Shown here: in pieces, positions 34,153 to 41,351 of the stretch
How the letters are laid out: each line of letters starts with the position of its first letter
Numbering within the stretch: the stretch's first letter is position 1
Source of the DNA: Pseudomonas orientalis
GTDB lineage: Bacteria; Pseudomonadota; Gammaproteobacteria; Pseudomonadales; Pseudomonadaceae
Assembly: GCF_022807995.1 (NCBI RefSeq)
Contig: NZ_CP094351.1
Location: 5,069,501 to 5,133,500 of the forward strand
DNA length: 64,000 bases
Direction of reading: 5' to 3'
Notes under the pieces: model-generated
What the model was told of the DNA's origin: nothing
The model's database searches: none
What the model saw: only the letters and a program-made list of their open reading frames with translations
Position numbers and translations under genes: made by a program

Positions 34153-34406
34153 ATTCCCGCTGGCGCAATGCGGTTGGGATTCTCCCGGAAACGTCCTGCA
34201 AATGAAAGGGATAGGACCTGCTGGCACAACGAATCCGAGAACGTTAGAGAACCGATGATTCATATAATTTTCAGCAATCCTGCGTAAAAAGCACGGCCAT
34301 TGCGAGCCAAACTGATATCACAATAGAATCACCTATCTCATCCTGCCAATGGATGAGCGAGCAGGATGGAGCAACTTCAGCTCATACGCAGGTCAAGGAG
34401 ACCGAT
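34153..34406. promoter_or_regulatory. AT-rich divergent region between DUF6124 and dar operon
   Basis: About 250 bases without a credible gene, lower in GC than the core genome. Near the right end are two overlapping inverted repeats, CTCATCC/GGATGAG (34337-34357) and CATCCTGC/GCAGGATG (34339-34368), 39 bases before the first darT start. These could be an operator or a leader hairpin for the dar operon. Confidence 0.5.
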
Positions 34407-34979
34407 ATGCCGGATATCAAGGAACAAAAACTTCTCTATCACCTCACTTCGCTAGAAAACCTGAGCGGTATTTTTCAGCACGGGCTAAAACCGCGAGTTC
34501 AGCTCAGGGCATTCGAAGACGTGGCTGATGCCGACATTCTGAAAAAACGACAAGGTCTCGCACTAGATCAGTACGTACCTTTCCACTGGTTTGCCGCAAA
34601 TCCATTCGATGGAAGCGTTCAACGCAGAAGGCCGGACACCCAATTTGTTGTGATTACGGTGCATCGAAACGTGGCAATTAGAAAGCAATGGAAGGTCATT
34701 CCCCGCCATCCATTGGCTAACGATGCCATTCAGTTGCTCGATTATGCCGATGGCTTCGAGAGCATCAATTGGGAGGTTATGAATGCCAGGGACTACAATG
34801 ATCCCCAATGCAAGAGCATCTGTATGGCTGAGTGCCTTTCGCCCGATGTAGTTTCCCCTAACGATTTCTTCAAGGTTTTTGTTTCTAATGCCGAAGTAGA
34901 AGCCCTCTGTGAGTCTAAAATGCGCGAGGCCGGTGTTAATGTACAAATCGGAGTGAATCGGGGAATGTTTCTTAGATGA
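34407..34979 (+). CDS. DarT-like DNA ADP-ribosyltransferase, first copy
   Basis: 190 residues of the DUF4433/DarT type. N-terminal NAD-binding element LLYHLTSLENLSGIFQHGL, a YVPFHWFAANPFDG segment equivalent to the YVPFYF block of DarT, and a candidate catalytic Glu in CMAECLSPDVVSPNDF near residue 142. DarT toxins modify thymidine (or guanosine) on single-stranded DNA and block replication, including that of phages. It is shorter than and diverged from the second copy. AAGGAG precedes the ATG by 6 bases; the stop overlaps the next start (ATGA). Codon use is AT-richer than the core genes, suggesting transfer. Confidence 0.75.
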   Translation: MPDIKEQKLLYHLTSLENLSGIFQHGLKPRVQLRAFEDVADADILKKRQGLALDQYVPFHWFAANPFDGSVQRRRPDTQFVVITVHRNVAIRKQWKVIPRHPLANDAIQLLDYADGFESINWEVMNARDYNDPQCKSICMAECLSPDVVSPNDFFKVFVSNAEVEALCESKMREAGVNVQIGVNRGMFLR

Positions 34980-35620
34980 TTTATAACAACCTGAATCCTG
35001 AAAAAGCGCTGATCTGGCGAATCGTGCATCGCGACAATCTGCCTTGGATTCTGGACAACGGCCTGCACTGCGCCAGCTCAGAGGTGCAGGCCGCGCAATA
35101 TGTGGACATAGGCAATGTTGATTTAATCGACAAACGACGCACGCGCTGTGTCCCCATTGCTCCTTCAGGCTTTTTGTCAGACTACGTTCCCTTCTATTTC
35201 ACACCCTTCTCTGTGATGATGAAAAATATTCACTCTGGCTGGAGCGTTCAACGACGCAACAATGACGAGATCGTGATTCTGGTCTCCAGCCTCCACCGCG
35301 TCGCCGAGCTTGGCCTACCGTTCGTCTTCACAAACGCACATGCGTACCCGGATTGGACAGACTATTACAGCGACCTGGCGAATCTCCACGAGATCGATTG
35401 GTCTATCCTTCAACGGCGTGACTTCAAACGTGACCCCGATGACCCTCGCAAAATGGAGCGTTATCAGGCTGAAGCGCTGATTCACCACCACTTACCGATT
35501 ACAGGACTCCTTGGCATCATGTGTTACACCGATGCGATGAAAGAACGCATAGAGCAGGACGTCGCCGCAAGAGGCCTGACGCTGCCTGTACATGCTCGTC
35601 CGGGATGGTATTTCCCATGA
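34976..35620 (+). CDS. darT: DarT toxin (DNA ADP-ribosyltransferase), second copy
   Basis: 214 residues with full DarT features: LIWRIVHRDNLPWILDNGLHC at the N-terminus, YVPFYFTPFSVMMKNIHSGW, DEIVILVSSLHRV, and the catalytic Glu region MERYQAEALIHHHLP (Glu near 166). It should transfer ADP-ribose from NAD to bases in single-stranded DNA. It overlaps both neighbours by ATGA, so the three genes must be translationally coupled. DarG downstream should reverse the modification. Confidence 0.9.
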   Translation: MIYNNLNPEKALIWRIVHRDNLPWILDNGLHCASSEVQAAQYVDIGNVDLIDKRRTRCVPIAPSGFLSDYVPFYFTPFSVMMKNIHSGWSVQRRNNDEIVILVSSLHRVAELGLPFVFTNAHAYPDWTDYYSDLANLHEIDWSILQRRDFKRDPDDPRKMERYQAEALIHHHLPITGLLGIMCYTDAMKERIEQDVAARGLTLPVHARPGWYFP

Positions 35621-36711
35621 TCAGATTCACCCAGGGCAACCTTCTGCAGGCCAACGCCGAAGTCCTCGTCAACACGGTGAATACCGTGGGCGTGATGGGC
35701 AAGGGCATCGCGCTGATGTTCAAAGAGCGTTTTGCAGAAAACTATCGCTTGTACGCTGCTGCCTGTAAAGCTGGCGAGGTAGAGACCGGAAAAGTGCACG
35801 TAACTGCGGTCAACGAACTGGACGGTCCTCGCTGGATCGTTAACTTCCCGACCAAACGTCACTGGCGATCACCATCGCAGATGGCATGGATAACCGAAGG
35901 CCTGCACGACCTCCGTCGTTTTCTGATTGAAAACCATGTGAAGTCAGTGGCGGTTCCTCCGTTAGGGGCCGGTAACGGTGGTCTGAAATGGCCGGACGTT
36001 CGCGAACAGATCGAGGATGTCTTGAGCGATCTGGATGTCGATGTGTTGGTTTTTGAGCCATCCAATCAGTATCTGAATGTCGCCAAACGCAGCGGTGTAG
36101 AACAGCTTACGCCTGCGCGCGCGCTCATTGCGGAACTGGTTCGACGCTACTGGGTGTTAGGTATGGAATGCAGCCTGCTGGAGATTCAGAAACTGGCTTG
36201 GTTCCTGGAGCGCGCAATTGAGAAGCGGCCAGGCCTCAAAAACCCACTGGATCTTAAGTTTGTTGCTCATAAGTACGGGCCGTATGCCAACCGGTTGGAA
36301 CACCTGCTTAACAATCTGGACGGTAGTTATCTGCATTGCGATAAGCGCATCAGCGATGCGGAAAACAGTGATGTGATCTGGTTTGACCAAGACCGCAGAG
36401 CCTTTCTACAAACCTATCTCAGAACACAGGCCAAGGAATATTCCCAGGCCCTGGAGCTTACCGCGGAGTTGATCGATGGCTTTGAATCACCCTTCGGCAT
36501 GGAGCTATTGGCAACAGTCGACTGGCTGCTGACCCAGGAAGATGTAGCCCCAACCGTTCCGGCTGTACGTGAGGCACTGAAACGATGGAATGGCGGTGTC
36601 GCTGCAGCCGCTCGCAAAAACAAGCTGTTTGACGATCAAGCACTTGATATTGCGCTTAAACGGCTCACCTCCAGCAGCTTCAGCCGTCAAATGACTTCCT
36701 GTCATATATGA
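35617..36711 (+). CDS. darG: DarG antitoxin (DNA ADP-ribosylglycohydrolase)
   Basis: 364 residues. The N-terminal macrodomain (about 1-150) shows FTQGNLLQANAEVLVNTVNT, VGVMGKGIALMFKERF and VPPLGAGNGGLKWPDVR, as in DarG/TARG1 enzymes that remove ADP-ribose from DNA. The C-terminal half (about 165-364) is the helical DarG extension (LLEIQKLAWFLE, FVAHKYGPYANRLEHLL), which in known systems binds and blocks DarT directly. One DarG here must serve two DarT-like proteins. Confidence 0.93.
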   Translation: MIRFTQGNLLQANAEVLVNTVNTVGVMGKGIALMFKERFAENYRLYAAACKAGEVETGKVHVTAVNELDGPRWIVNFPTKRHWRSPSQMAWITEGLHDLRRFLIENHVKSVAVPPLGAGNGGLKWPDVREQIEDVLSDLDVDVLVFEPSNQYLNVAKRSGVEQLTPARALIAELVRRYWVLGMECSLLEIQKLAWFLERAIEKRPGLKNPLDLKFVAHKYGPYANRLEHLLNNLDGSYLHCDKRISDAENSDVIWFDQDRRAFLQTYLRTQAKEYSQALELTAELIDGFESPFGMELLATVDWLLTQEDVAPTVPAVREALKRWNGGVAAAARKNKLFDDQALDIALKRLTSSSFSRQMTSCHI

Positions 36712-36720
36712 GGATCCTGA

Positions 36721-36744
36721 GTACAGGCTGTAAACAGCCTGTAC
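36721..36744 (+). terminator. Hairpin after darG
   Basis: Perfect 11-bp inverted repeat GTACAGGCTGT / ACAGCCTGTAC with a 2-base loop, 9 bases after darG. No strong T-run follows; a terminator or mRNA-end stabiliser. Confidence 0.6.
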
Positions 36745-36781
36745 GAAAGATTCTGATGCTTAACTAGAACCCTATAAATAA

Positions 36782-36838
36782 ATGACCCAGGCCGGTGCGC
36801 AGTTGATGAACTGGTTCTCGGTGGCATGTGAGTTGCAG
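36782..36838 (+). pseudogene. Fragment of an isochorismatase-family gene
   Basis: This 57-base stretch matches 38585-38640 of the intact isochorismatase-family gene with only four differences, all in third codon positions (product MTQAGAQLMNWFSVACEL). It has no upstream or downstream homology and no start context, so it is a remnant of a second, diverged copy. It abuts the truncated abiEii. Confidence 0.85.
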
Positions 36839-37157
36839 ATTTGGGCCTGAGCGGTCCTTACGAGAATCCGAAGCTCATCGTCTCGATTTCCTTGAACGGT
36901 GGCGACGGCTCCGGGAAGGCCCCGCCCTATCGCATCGGTAATCCGCTCCAGGGCCTGGCGAACGTCGACCATGCCTGCTGACGATCAGCGCTGGGCAGAT
37001 ACGCCAGGTCTGTATCCACCGACAACCGAGGCAGGTCACGTACGAACAGGTTAATCGCCGTGCCTCCCTTCAGCGCGAAACATCGTTCTGCCGCTACGTA
37101 GGGAATGACCTGCACCAGCAGACGAACCTGAGCGGCATAACGTGGATCAAGTGGCAT
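36839..37157 (-). pseudogene. AbiEii-like nucleotidyltransferase toxin, frameshifted and truncated
   Basis: The first part (MPLDPRYAAQVRLL, then FALKGGTAINLFVRDLPRLSVDTDLAYLP) is the N-terminus of an AbiEii toxin, with the GG and D-x-D nucleotidyltransferase signature. Near 36973 one base is missing; the frame then continues in another register as MVDVRQALERITDAIGRGLPGA and RILVRTAQAQI. Homology stops at 36839, where the isochorismatase fragment begins. The usual AbiEii has about 300 residues, so two thirds are lost. Its start overlaps abiEi by 11 bases. Confidence 0.82.
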
Positions 37158-37911
37158 AGGCAAAACGCTCCGGAACGGTAATAAGGAACTCTTTATCGAG
37201 TCGACCGCCCCGGATTATTTGCCGCTTGCCCTTGCCTAGCTCAATGCTGGAACGATCTATTCGCGCATACCAGGCATGAGCCGCATTACGCGCCAGCACA
37301 AAGAACACACGTTTGACGCGGATGGAGTTGCACGCTTCAAGCAGCTTCTGCAGGCGCCTGGGGCTCAACGTGGCAAGACCGTTCATTACATCGGCCACGC
37401 CGCTGAACAGCATTTCGTCGGCGCTTTGGTGAATAAGCTCGAGCACCGCACGTTCCGGGGTGGAGATTTTTAGCGCGAATTGGCGGTAAGGTATTTGGAA
37501 AACTTGTAACGCCATATCTTCCAGCCCGGTGAAGAGCGCGCCCGGATGGAAGTTCATCTGCGCTTCCCATTCATGCTTGCGAAACCAACCGGGGAGAACG
37601 GCGGCTGAGGTGCCAAATAAATCAACGGTTTCTTTTCCAAACGTCAGGTAATGGCTGTAACCGGCCAGGCTCAACGCCGTCGCGCCGCCCGGCCAGATCT
37701 GCACTGTTGCGCCCTGTTGCAACGCGAATACACCGCTGTGCCAGTCGATACTGTCGCCGCTGCGTTTCCAGGCGCCGTGACCCACCCGCTCTACCCAGCC
37801 TGTTTGCTGATATTTCTGAATGAGGTTGGGGCCGACTCCCTGCTCGTGAAGCCACGCCTGGGTGACGATCGTGCCCGAGGGCCAATTTGCGAGAAGGCGG
37901 TTTATTTTCAT
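37147..37911 (-). CDS. abiEi: AbiEi-family antitoxin/repressor
   Basis: 254 residues: N-terminal winged-helix part (IVTQAWLHEQGVGPNLIQKYQQTGWVERVG) and the AbiEi C-terminal domain (PERAVLELIHQSADEM, LATLSPRRLQKLLEACNSIRVKRVFFVLA). In type IV AbiE systems this protein represses its own promoter and counters AbiEii. With the toxin gene broken it is an orphan antitoxin here. Palindromic CCCTATAAGGG at 37923-37933, right upstream, may be its operator. Confidence 0.85.
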   Translation of the reverse strand: MKINRLLANWPSGTIVTQAWLHEQGVGPNLIQKYQQTGWVERVGHGAWKRSGDSIDWHSGVFALQQGATVQIWPGGATALSLAGYSHYLTFGKETVDLFGTSAAVLPGWFRKHEWEAQMNFHPGALFTGLEDMALQVFQIPYRQFALKISTPERAVLELIHQSADEMLFSGVADVMNGLATLSPRRLQKLLEACNSIRVKRVFFVLARNAAHAWYARIDRSSIELGKGKRQIIRGGRLDKEFLITVPERFAYAT

Positions 37912-37998
37912 GGAATATATCGCCCTATAAGGGTGTTTACATTACTAATATTAAACCACGATGGCGAAGCACGGTGATCATTCTTCTCTTCCCGTTAT

Positions 37999-38017
37999 TG
38001 TCAACAAATAGTTGACA
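37999..38017. promoter_or_regulatory. Palindromic operator candidate TGTCAAC-N5-GTTGACA
   Basis: Perfect 7-bp arms around AAATA, between divergent abiEi and the isochorismatase gene, about 100 bases upstream of the latter. The shape resembles GntR- or LysR-class operators; the regulator is unknown. Confidence 0.55.
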
Positions 38018-38119
38018 GTAAGACTTCTTTCACCCGATTTATCCCCCGCCACCCACCCATTAACCTATGCCCATGTTGAACACAACGCCCAACCAACCTA
38101 AACAAAAAAGGATTCAACC

Positions 38120-38752
38120 ATGAGCACTGCAACCTACAACCGCCTCAACAAAGACGACGCCATTGTCCTGCTGGTCGACCACCAGACCGGTCTGATCTCC
38201 CTGGTGCAGGACTTCTCCCCCAACGAGTTCAAGAACAACGTGCTGGCCCTCGCCGACCTGGCCAAGTTCTTCAACCTGCCGACCATCCTCACCACCAGTT
38301 TCGAACAAGGCCCCAACGGCCCGCTGGTGCCGGAGTTGAAGGAGATGTTCCCGGACGCGCCGTATATCGCTCGCCCAGGCCAGATCAATGCGTGGGACAA
38401 CGAAGACTTCGTCAAGGCGATCAAGGCCACCGGGCGCAAGCAGATCATCATTGCCGGTGTGGTGACGGATGTGTGCGTGGCGTTCCCGACCTTGTCGGCG
38501 CTGGCGGAAGGATTCGAGGTGTTTGTGGTGACGGATGCGTCGGGCACGTTCAATACCACGGTGCAGCAGGCGGCGTGGAGTCGGATGACCCAGGCCGGTG
38601 CGCAATTGATGAACTGGTTTTCGGTGGCGTGTGAGCTGCATCGCGACTGGCGTAACGATATCGAAGGCTTGGGGAATCTGTTGTCCCAGCGTATTCCTAA
38701 CTATCGCAATTTGATGAATGGGTATGCGGCGCTGACGGCGCAGCAGAAATAA
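38120..38752 (+). CDS. Isochorismatase-family (YcaC-like) cysteine hydrolase
   Basis: 210 residues with the cysteine-hydrolase fold: Asp20 in VLLVDHQTGL and Cys near 119 in IIAGVVTDVCVAFP, the usual catalytic pair of this family. The close relative YcaC is an octameric hydrolase of unknown substrate. AAGGA lies 8 bases before the ATG. A 57-base remnant of a second copy is found 1.8 kb upstream. Confidence 0.9.
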   Translation: MSTATYNRLNKDDAIVLLVDHQTGLISLVQDFSPNEFKNNVLALADLAKFFNLPTILTTSFEQGPNGPLVPELKEMFPDAPYIARPGQINAWDNEDFVKAIKATGRKQIIIAGVVTDVCVAFPTLSALAEGFEVFVVTDASGTFNTTVQQAAWSRMTQAGAQLMNWFSVACELHRDWRNDIEGLGNLLSQRIPNYRNLMNGYAALTAQQK

Positions 38753-38791
38753 GCAGAACGCTCATGAGCAATGTGCCAACTCGAAGACGGC

Positions 38792-38817
38792 CTGGACTGT
38801 CTGGACTGTCTGGACGC
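38792..38817. repeat. Short tandem repeat CTGGACTGT
   Basis: Three successive 9-base units (the last diverged to CTGGACGCT) just upstream of the Fic operators. Significance unknown. Confidence 0.6.
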
Positions 38818-38880
38818 TGAGCCGAATAGGCTGCACAATCGGCTCATCAAATGAGCCGAATAAATCTTTTATTCGGCTCA
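38818..38880 (+). promoter_or_regulatory. Palindromic operator cluster of the Fic gene
   Basis: TGAGCCGAATAAA (38852-38864) and its perfect complement TTTATTCGGCTCA (38868-38880) are separated by 3 bases. A second, weaker pair, TGAGCCGAATA (38818-38828) and ATCGGCTCA (38838-38846), lies just upstream. The distal pair ends 20 bases before the Fic start, so binding would block transcription. Confidence 0.8.
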
Positions 38881-38899
38881 CATCCTCAGGTATTCCCCC

Positions 38900-40039
38900 A
38901 TGGACCATCCACACTGGATCTGGCAACACCTTGACTGGCCGCACTTTCATTGGCAACCAGGCCGTCTGGGGCCTTTGCTGCGCGAGTGCGGGCAAGCACA
39001 AGGCAGGTTGCTGGGCATGCTCGGTACGGTCAACCAGGCGGTCAATGCGCAGAACGAACTGGATGCCTTGCTGCAAAACATTCTGACCTCGTCAGCCATC
39101 GAGGGGGAGCAGTTGAATGTCGGCTCGGTGCGCTCATCGCTGGCGCGGCGTTTAGGCTTGCAGCCCTTGAAGGATGCGAGCGTCAGCCGCCGTAGTGAGG
39201 GTCTGGCCGAGTTGATGATGGATGCCACCCAACAATACTCCCAGCCCTTCACTCTCGCCCGTCTTTTGAATTGGCACCATTTGTTATTTCCAACGCCGGA
39301 CGCTGGTTATATCGCGAAAGCGCTGCATGTCGGCGCGTTGCGCGGGGACGAGCCGATGCAGGTAGTGTCGGGGCGGCTTGATCGGCCAACGGTGCATTTC
39401 GAGGCGCCACCTCGTGAGGGCTTGGAGCACGCGCTGGGGGAGTTTTTGGAATGGTTCGAAACCAGCCGCGACCAACCGGAACTCGACCCGCTGGTGCGCG
39501 CTGGCGTGGCACATTTCTGGTTCGTCACCCTGCACCCCTTCGATGACGGCAATGGTCGTCTAACACGCGCCATCACGGATTTGGCGCTGGCCCAGGGTGA
39601 GCATCAAGCCATACGCTTTTATGCGATGTCGGCCAGCATTCTTGAGGACCGTACCGGTTATTACGAGGCGTTGGAGTCAAGCCAGAAAGCCACGCTGGAC
39701 ATCACGGATTGGCTGGAATGGTTTCTCAAGACCCTGTTGCGCAGCGTTCAGCAAGCCATGGCGCGGATTGACCGGGTCCTGCACAAAAGCCGGTTCTGGC
39801 AACGGCGCCGCGACCTCGTGCTGTCCGCCGAACAAATCAAGGTACTCAACCGTTTGCTCGACGGCGGTGAAAGGGGTTTCGAACAGGGCATCAGCGCCGC
39901 GCAGTACCAGGCGGTGGCCAAGGTATCCAAGGCAACGGCCACGCGGCACCTGGCTGATTTGCTGGAAAAAAACTGCCTGATCCGTCTCCCCGCAGGCGGC
40001 CGCAGCACGCGTTATCAGATCAATCCCACCTACGAGTAA
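38900..40039 (+). CDS. fic: Fic-family AMP transferase with DUF4172-type N-terminus
   Basis: 379 residues. The Fic active site HPFDDGNGRLTR (about 212-223) is intact, so it can transfer AMP to a protein hydroxyl. The inhibitory motif SSAIEGE near residues 64-70 marks a class II Fic that is self-inhibited. The C-terminal 80 residues contain a winged-helix-like part (ISAAQYQAVAKVSKATATRHLADLLEKN), so it may regulate its own operators just upstream. Target unknown. No separate antitoxin gene is seen. Confidence 0.92.
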   Translation: MDHPHWIWQHLDWPHFHWQPGRLGPLLRECGQAQGRLLGMLGTVNQAVNAQNELDALLQNILTSSAIEGEQLNVGSVRSSLARRLGLQPLKDASVSRRSEGLAELMMDATQQYSQPFTLARLLNWHHLLFPTPDAGYIAKALHVGALRGDEPMQVVSGRLDRPTVHFEAPPREGLEHALGEFLEWFETSRDQPELDPLVRAGVAHFWFVTLHPFDDGNGRLTRAITDLALAQGEHQAIRFYAMSASILEDRTGYYEALESSQKATLDITDWLEWFLKTLLRSVQQAMARIDRVLHKSRFWQRRRDLVLSAEQIKVLNRLLDGGERGFEQGISAAQYQAVAKVSKATATRHLADLLEKNCLIRLPAGGRSTRYQINPTYE

Positions 40040-40114
40040 CAGCCCCACCCATTTGCCCCAATCCCCCATGTCTGCTAGTGTCGCGCCGGTTTACCGTCTA
40101 CCGGAATTGCCGCC

Positions 40115-40357
40115 ATGGCCCGCAAAAAAGTTGCACTCGATTTCGAACAATCCCTCGCCGACCTGCAAACCCTGGTCGAGCGTCTGGAGAACGGCGAGTT
40201 GTCGCTGGAAGACTCGTTGACGGCGTTTGAGCAAGGCATCGGCCTGACCCGTGACTGCCAGAGCGCGTTGGCGCAGGCTGAGCAGAAAGTGCAGGTGTTG
40301 CTCGAGCGCGACGGGGAGTTGGCCGAAGAACCTTTCGATGCGGAACAACCTGAATGA
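40115..40357 (+). CDS. xseB: Exodeoxyribonuclease VII small subunit
   Basis: 80 residues, normal size. KVALDFEQSLADLQTLVERLENGELSLEDSLTAFEQGI is the family signature of the helical hairpin that binds XseA. The stop overlaps the ispA start by ATGA. It begins the conserved xseB-ispA-dxs operon. Confidence 0.95.
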   Translation: MARKKVALDFEQSLADLQTLVERLENGELSLEDSLTAFEQGIGLTRDCQSALAQAEQKVQVLLERDGELAEEPFDAEQPE

Positions 40358-41241
40358 TCGATGCGTATCAGGCCAGTAGCCAAGCCCGGGTAAATGCGGC
40401 GCTGGAGCCCTTGTTTGTTGCGCCGAGCCCGGAAATGAAGCGGCTTTACGCCGCCATGCGCTACAGCGTGATGAATGGTGGCAAGCGTGTGCGCCCGTTG
40501 CTGGCGTATGCGGCGTGTGAAGCGCTGGGTGCGCCAGCCGAGCAAGCCAATGGCGCGGCCTGTGCGGTAGAGCTGATTCACGCCTATTCCCTGGTACACG
40601 ACGATCTGCCGGCGATGGACGACGACGACCTGCGTCGCGGCCAGCCGACCACCCATAAAGCCTTTGATGAAGCCTACGCGATACTGGCCGGCGATGGCTT
40701 GCAAAGCCTGGCGTTCAGCGCATTGCTGGACCCGGCGCTGAGCAGCGTCAATGCCGAGATCCGCCTGCGCATGGTCTCCGCCCTGGCCCTGGCCGCAGGC
40801 CCGGCCGGGATGGTCGGCGGGCAGGCGATCGACATGGGTTCGGTCAGCCTCAAGCTGGATCAACACGCCCTGGAACACATGCATCGTCACAAGACCGGCG
40901 CGTTGATCGAGGCCGCCGTGCAACTGGGCGCCCTGGCCAGTGGCCGGGCTGAAGCGGCGCAATTGGCGGCGCTGCACACCTATTCACGGGCTATCGGCCT
41001 GGCCTTCCAGGTGCAGGACGATATTCTCGATGTGGAAAGCGACACCGCCACCCTCGGCAAACGCCAGGGTGCCGATGTCGCACGGGACAAGCCGACCTAT
41101 CCTGCGCTGCTCGGGCTTGCGGCCGCCAAGGGCTACGCCCTGGAACTGCGCGATCAGGCCCTGGACGCCCTGCGACCTTTCGACGCGGCGGCTGAACCGT
41201 TGCGTGATCTGGCGCGGTATATCGTCGAACGTCGCCACTGA
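40354..41241 (+). CDS. ispA: Farnesyl diphosphate synthase
   Basis: 295-residue trans-prenyltransferase that makes FPP for ubiquinone and undecaprenyl phosphate. The first aspartate-rich motif is in VHDDLPAMDDDDLRRGQPT and the second in FQVQDDILDVESD. GGKRVRPLL is the usual isoprenoid-binding segment. Confidence 0.96.
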   Translation: MIDAYQASSQARVNAALEPLFVAPSPEMKRLYAAMRYSVMNGGKRVRPLLAYAACEALGAPAEQANGAACAVELIHAYSLVHDDLPAMDDDDLRRGQPTTHKAFDEAYAILAGDGLQSLAFSALLDPALSSVNAEIRLRMVSALALAAGPAGMVGGQAIDMGSVSLKLDQHALEHMHRHKTGALIEAAVQLGALASGRAEAAQLAALHTYSRAIGLAFQVQDDILDVESDTATLGKRQGADVARDKPTYPALLGLAAAKGYALELRDQALDALRPFDAAAEPLRDLARYIVERRH

Positions 41242-41351
41242 CACCTGCGGCCATAAGCGCCGCATATCGGCCAAGTTCGCCCCTCCGCGTGGGCAGTTTG
41301 CGATGCTTGAGGTAAACTGCCGCCTCTTCTATACCTATAACGATTCGCCTG

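Noticed and set aside
36782..36838. Attachment site (att) made by integration at the 3' end of the isochorismatase gene
   Set aside because: A displaced 3' fragment should lie downstream of the intact gene. Here it lies upstream in the same orientation and differs at four silent positions, which fits a decayed second copy better. No integrase gene is present.
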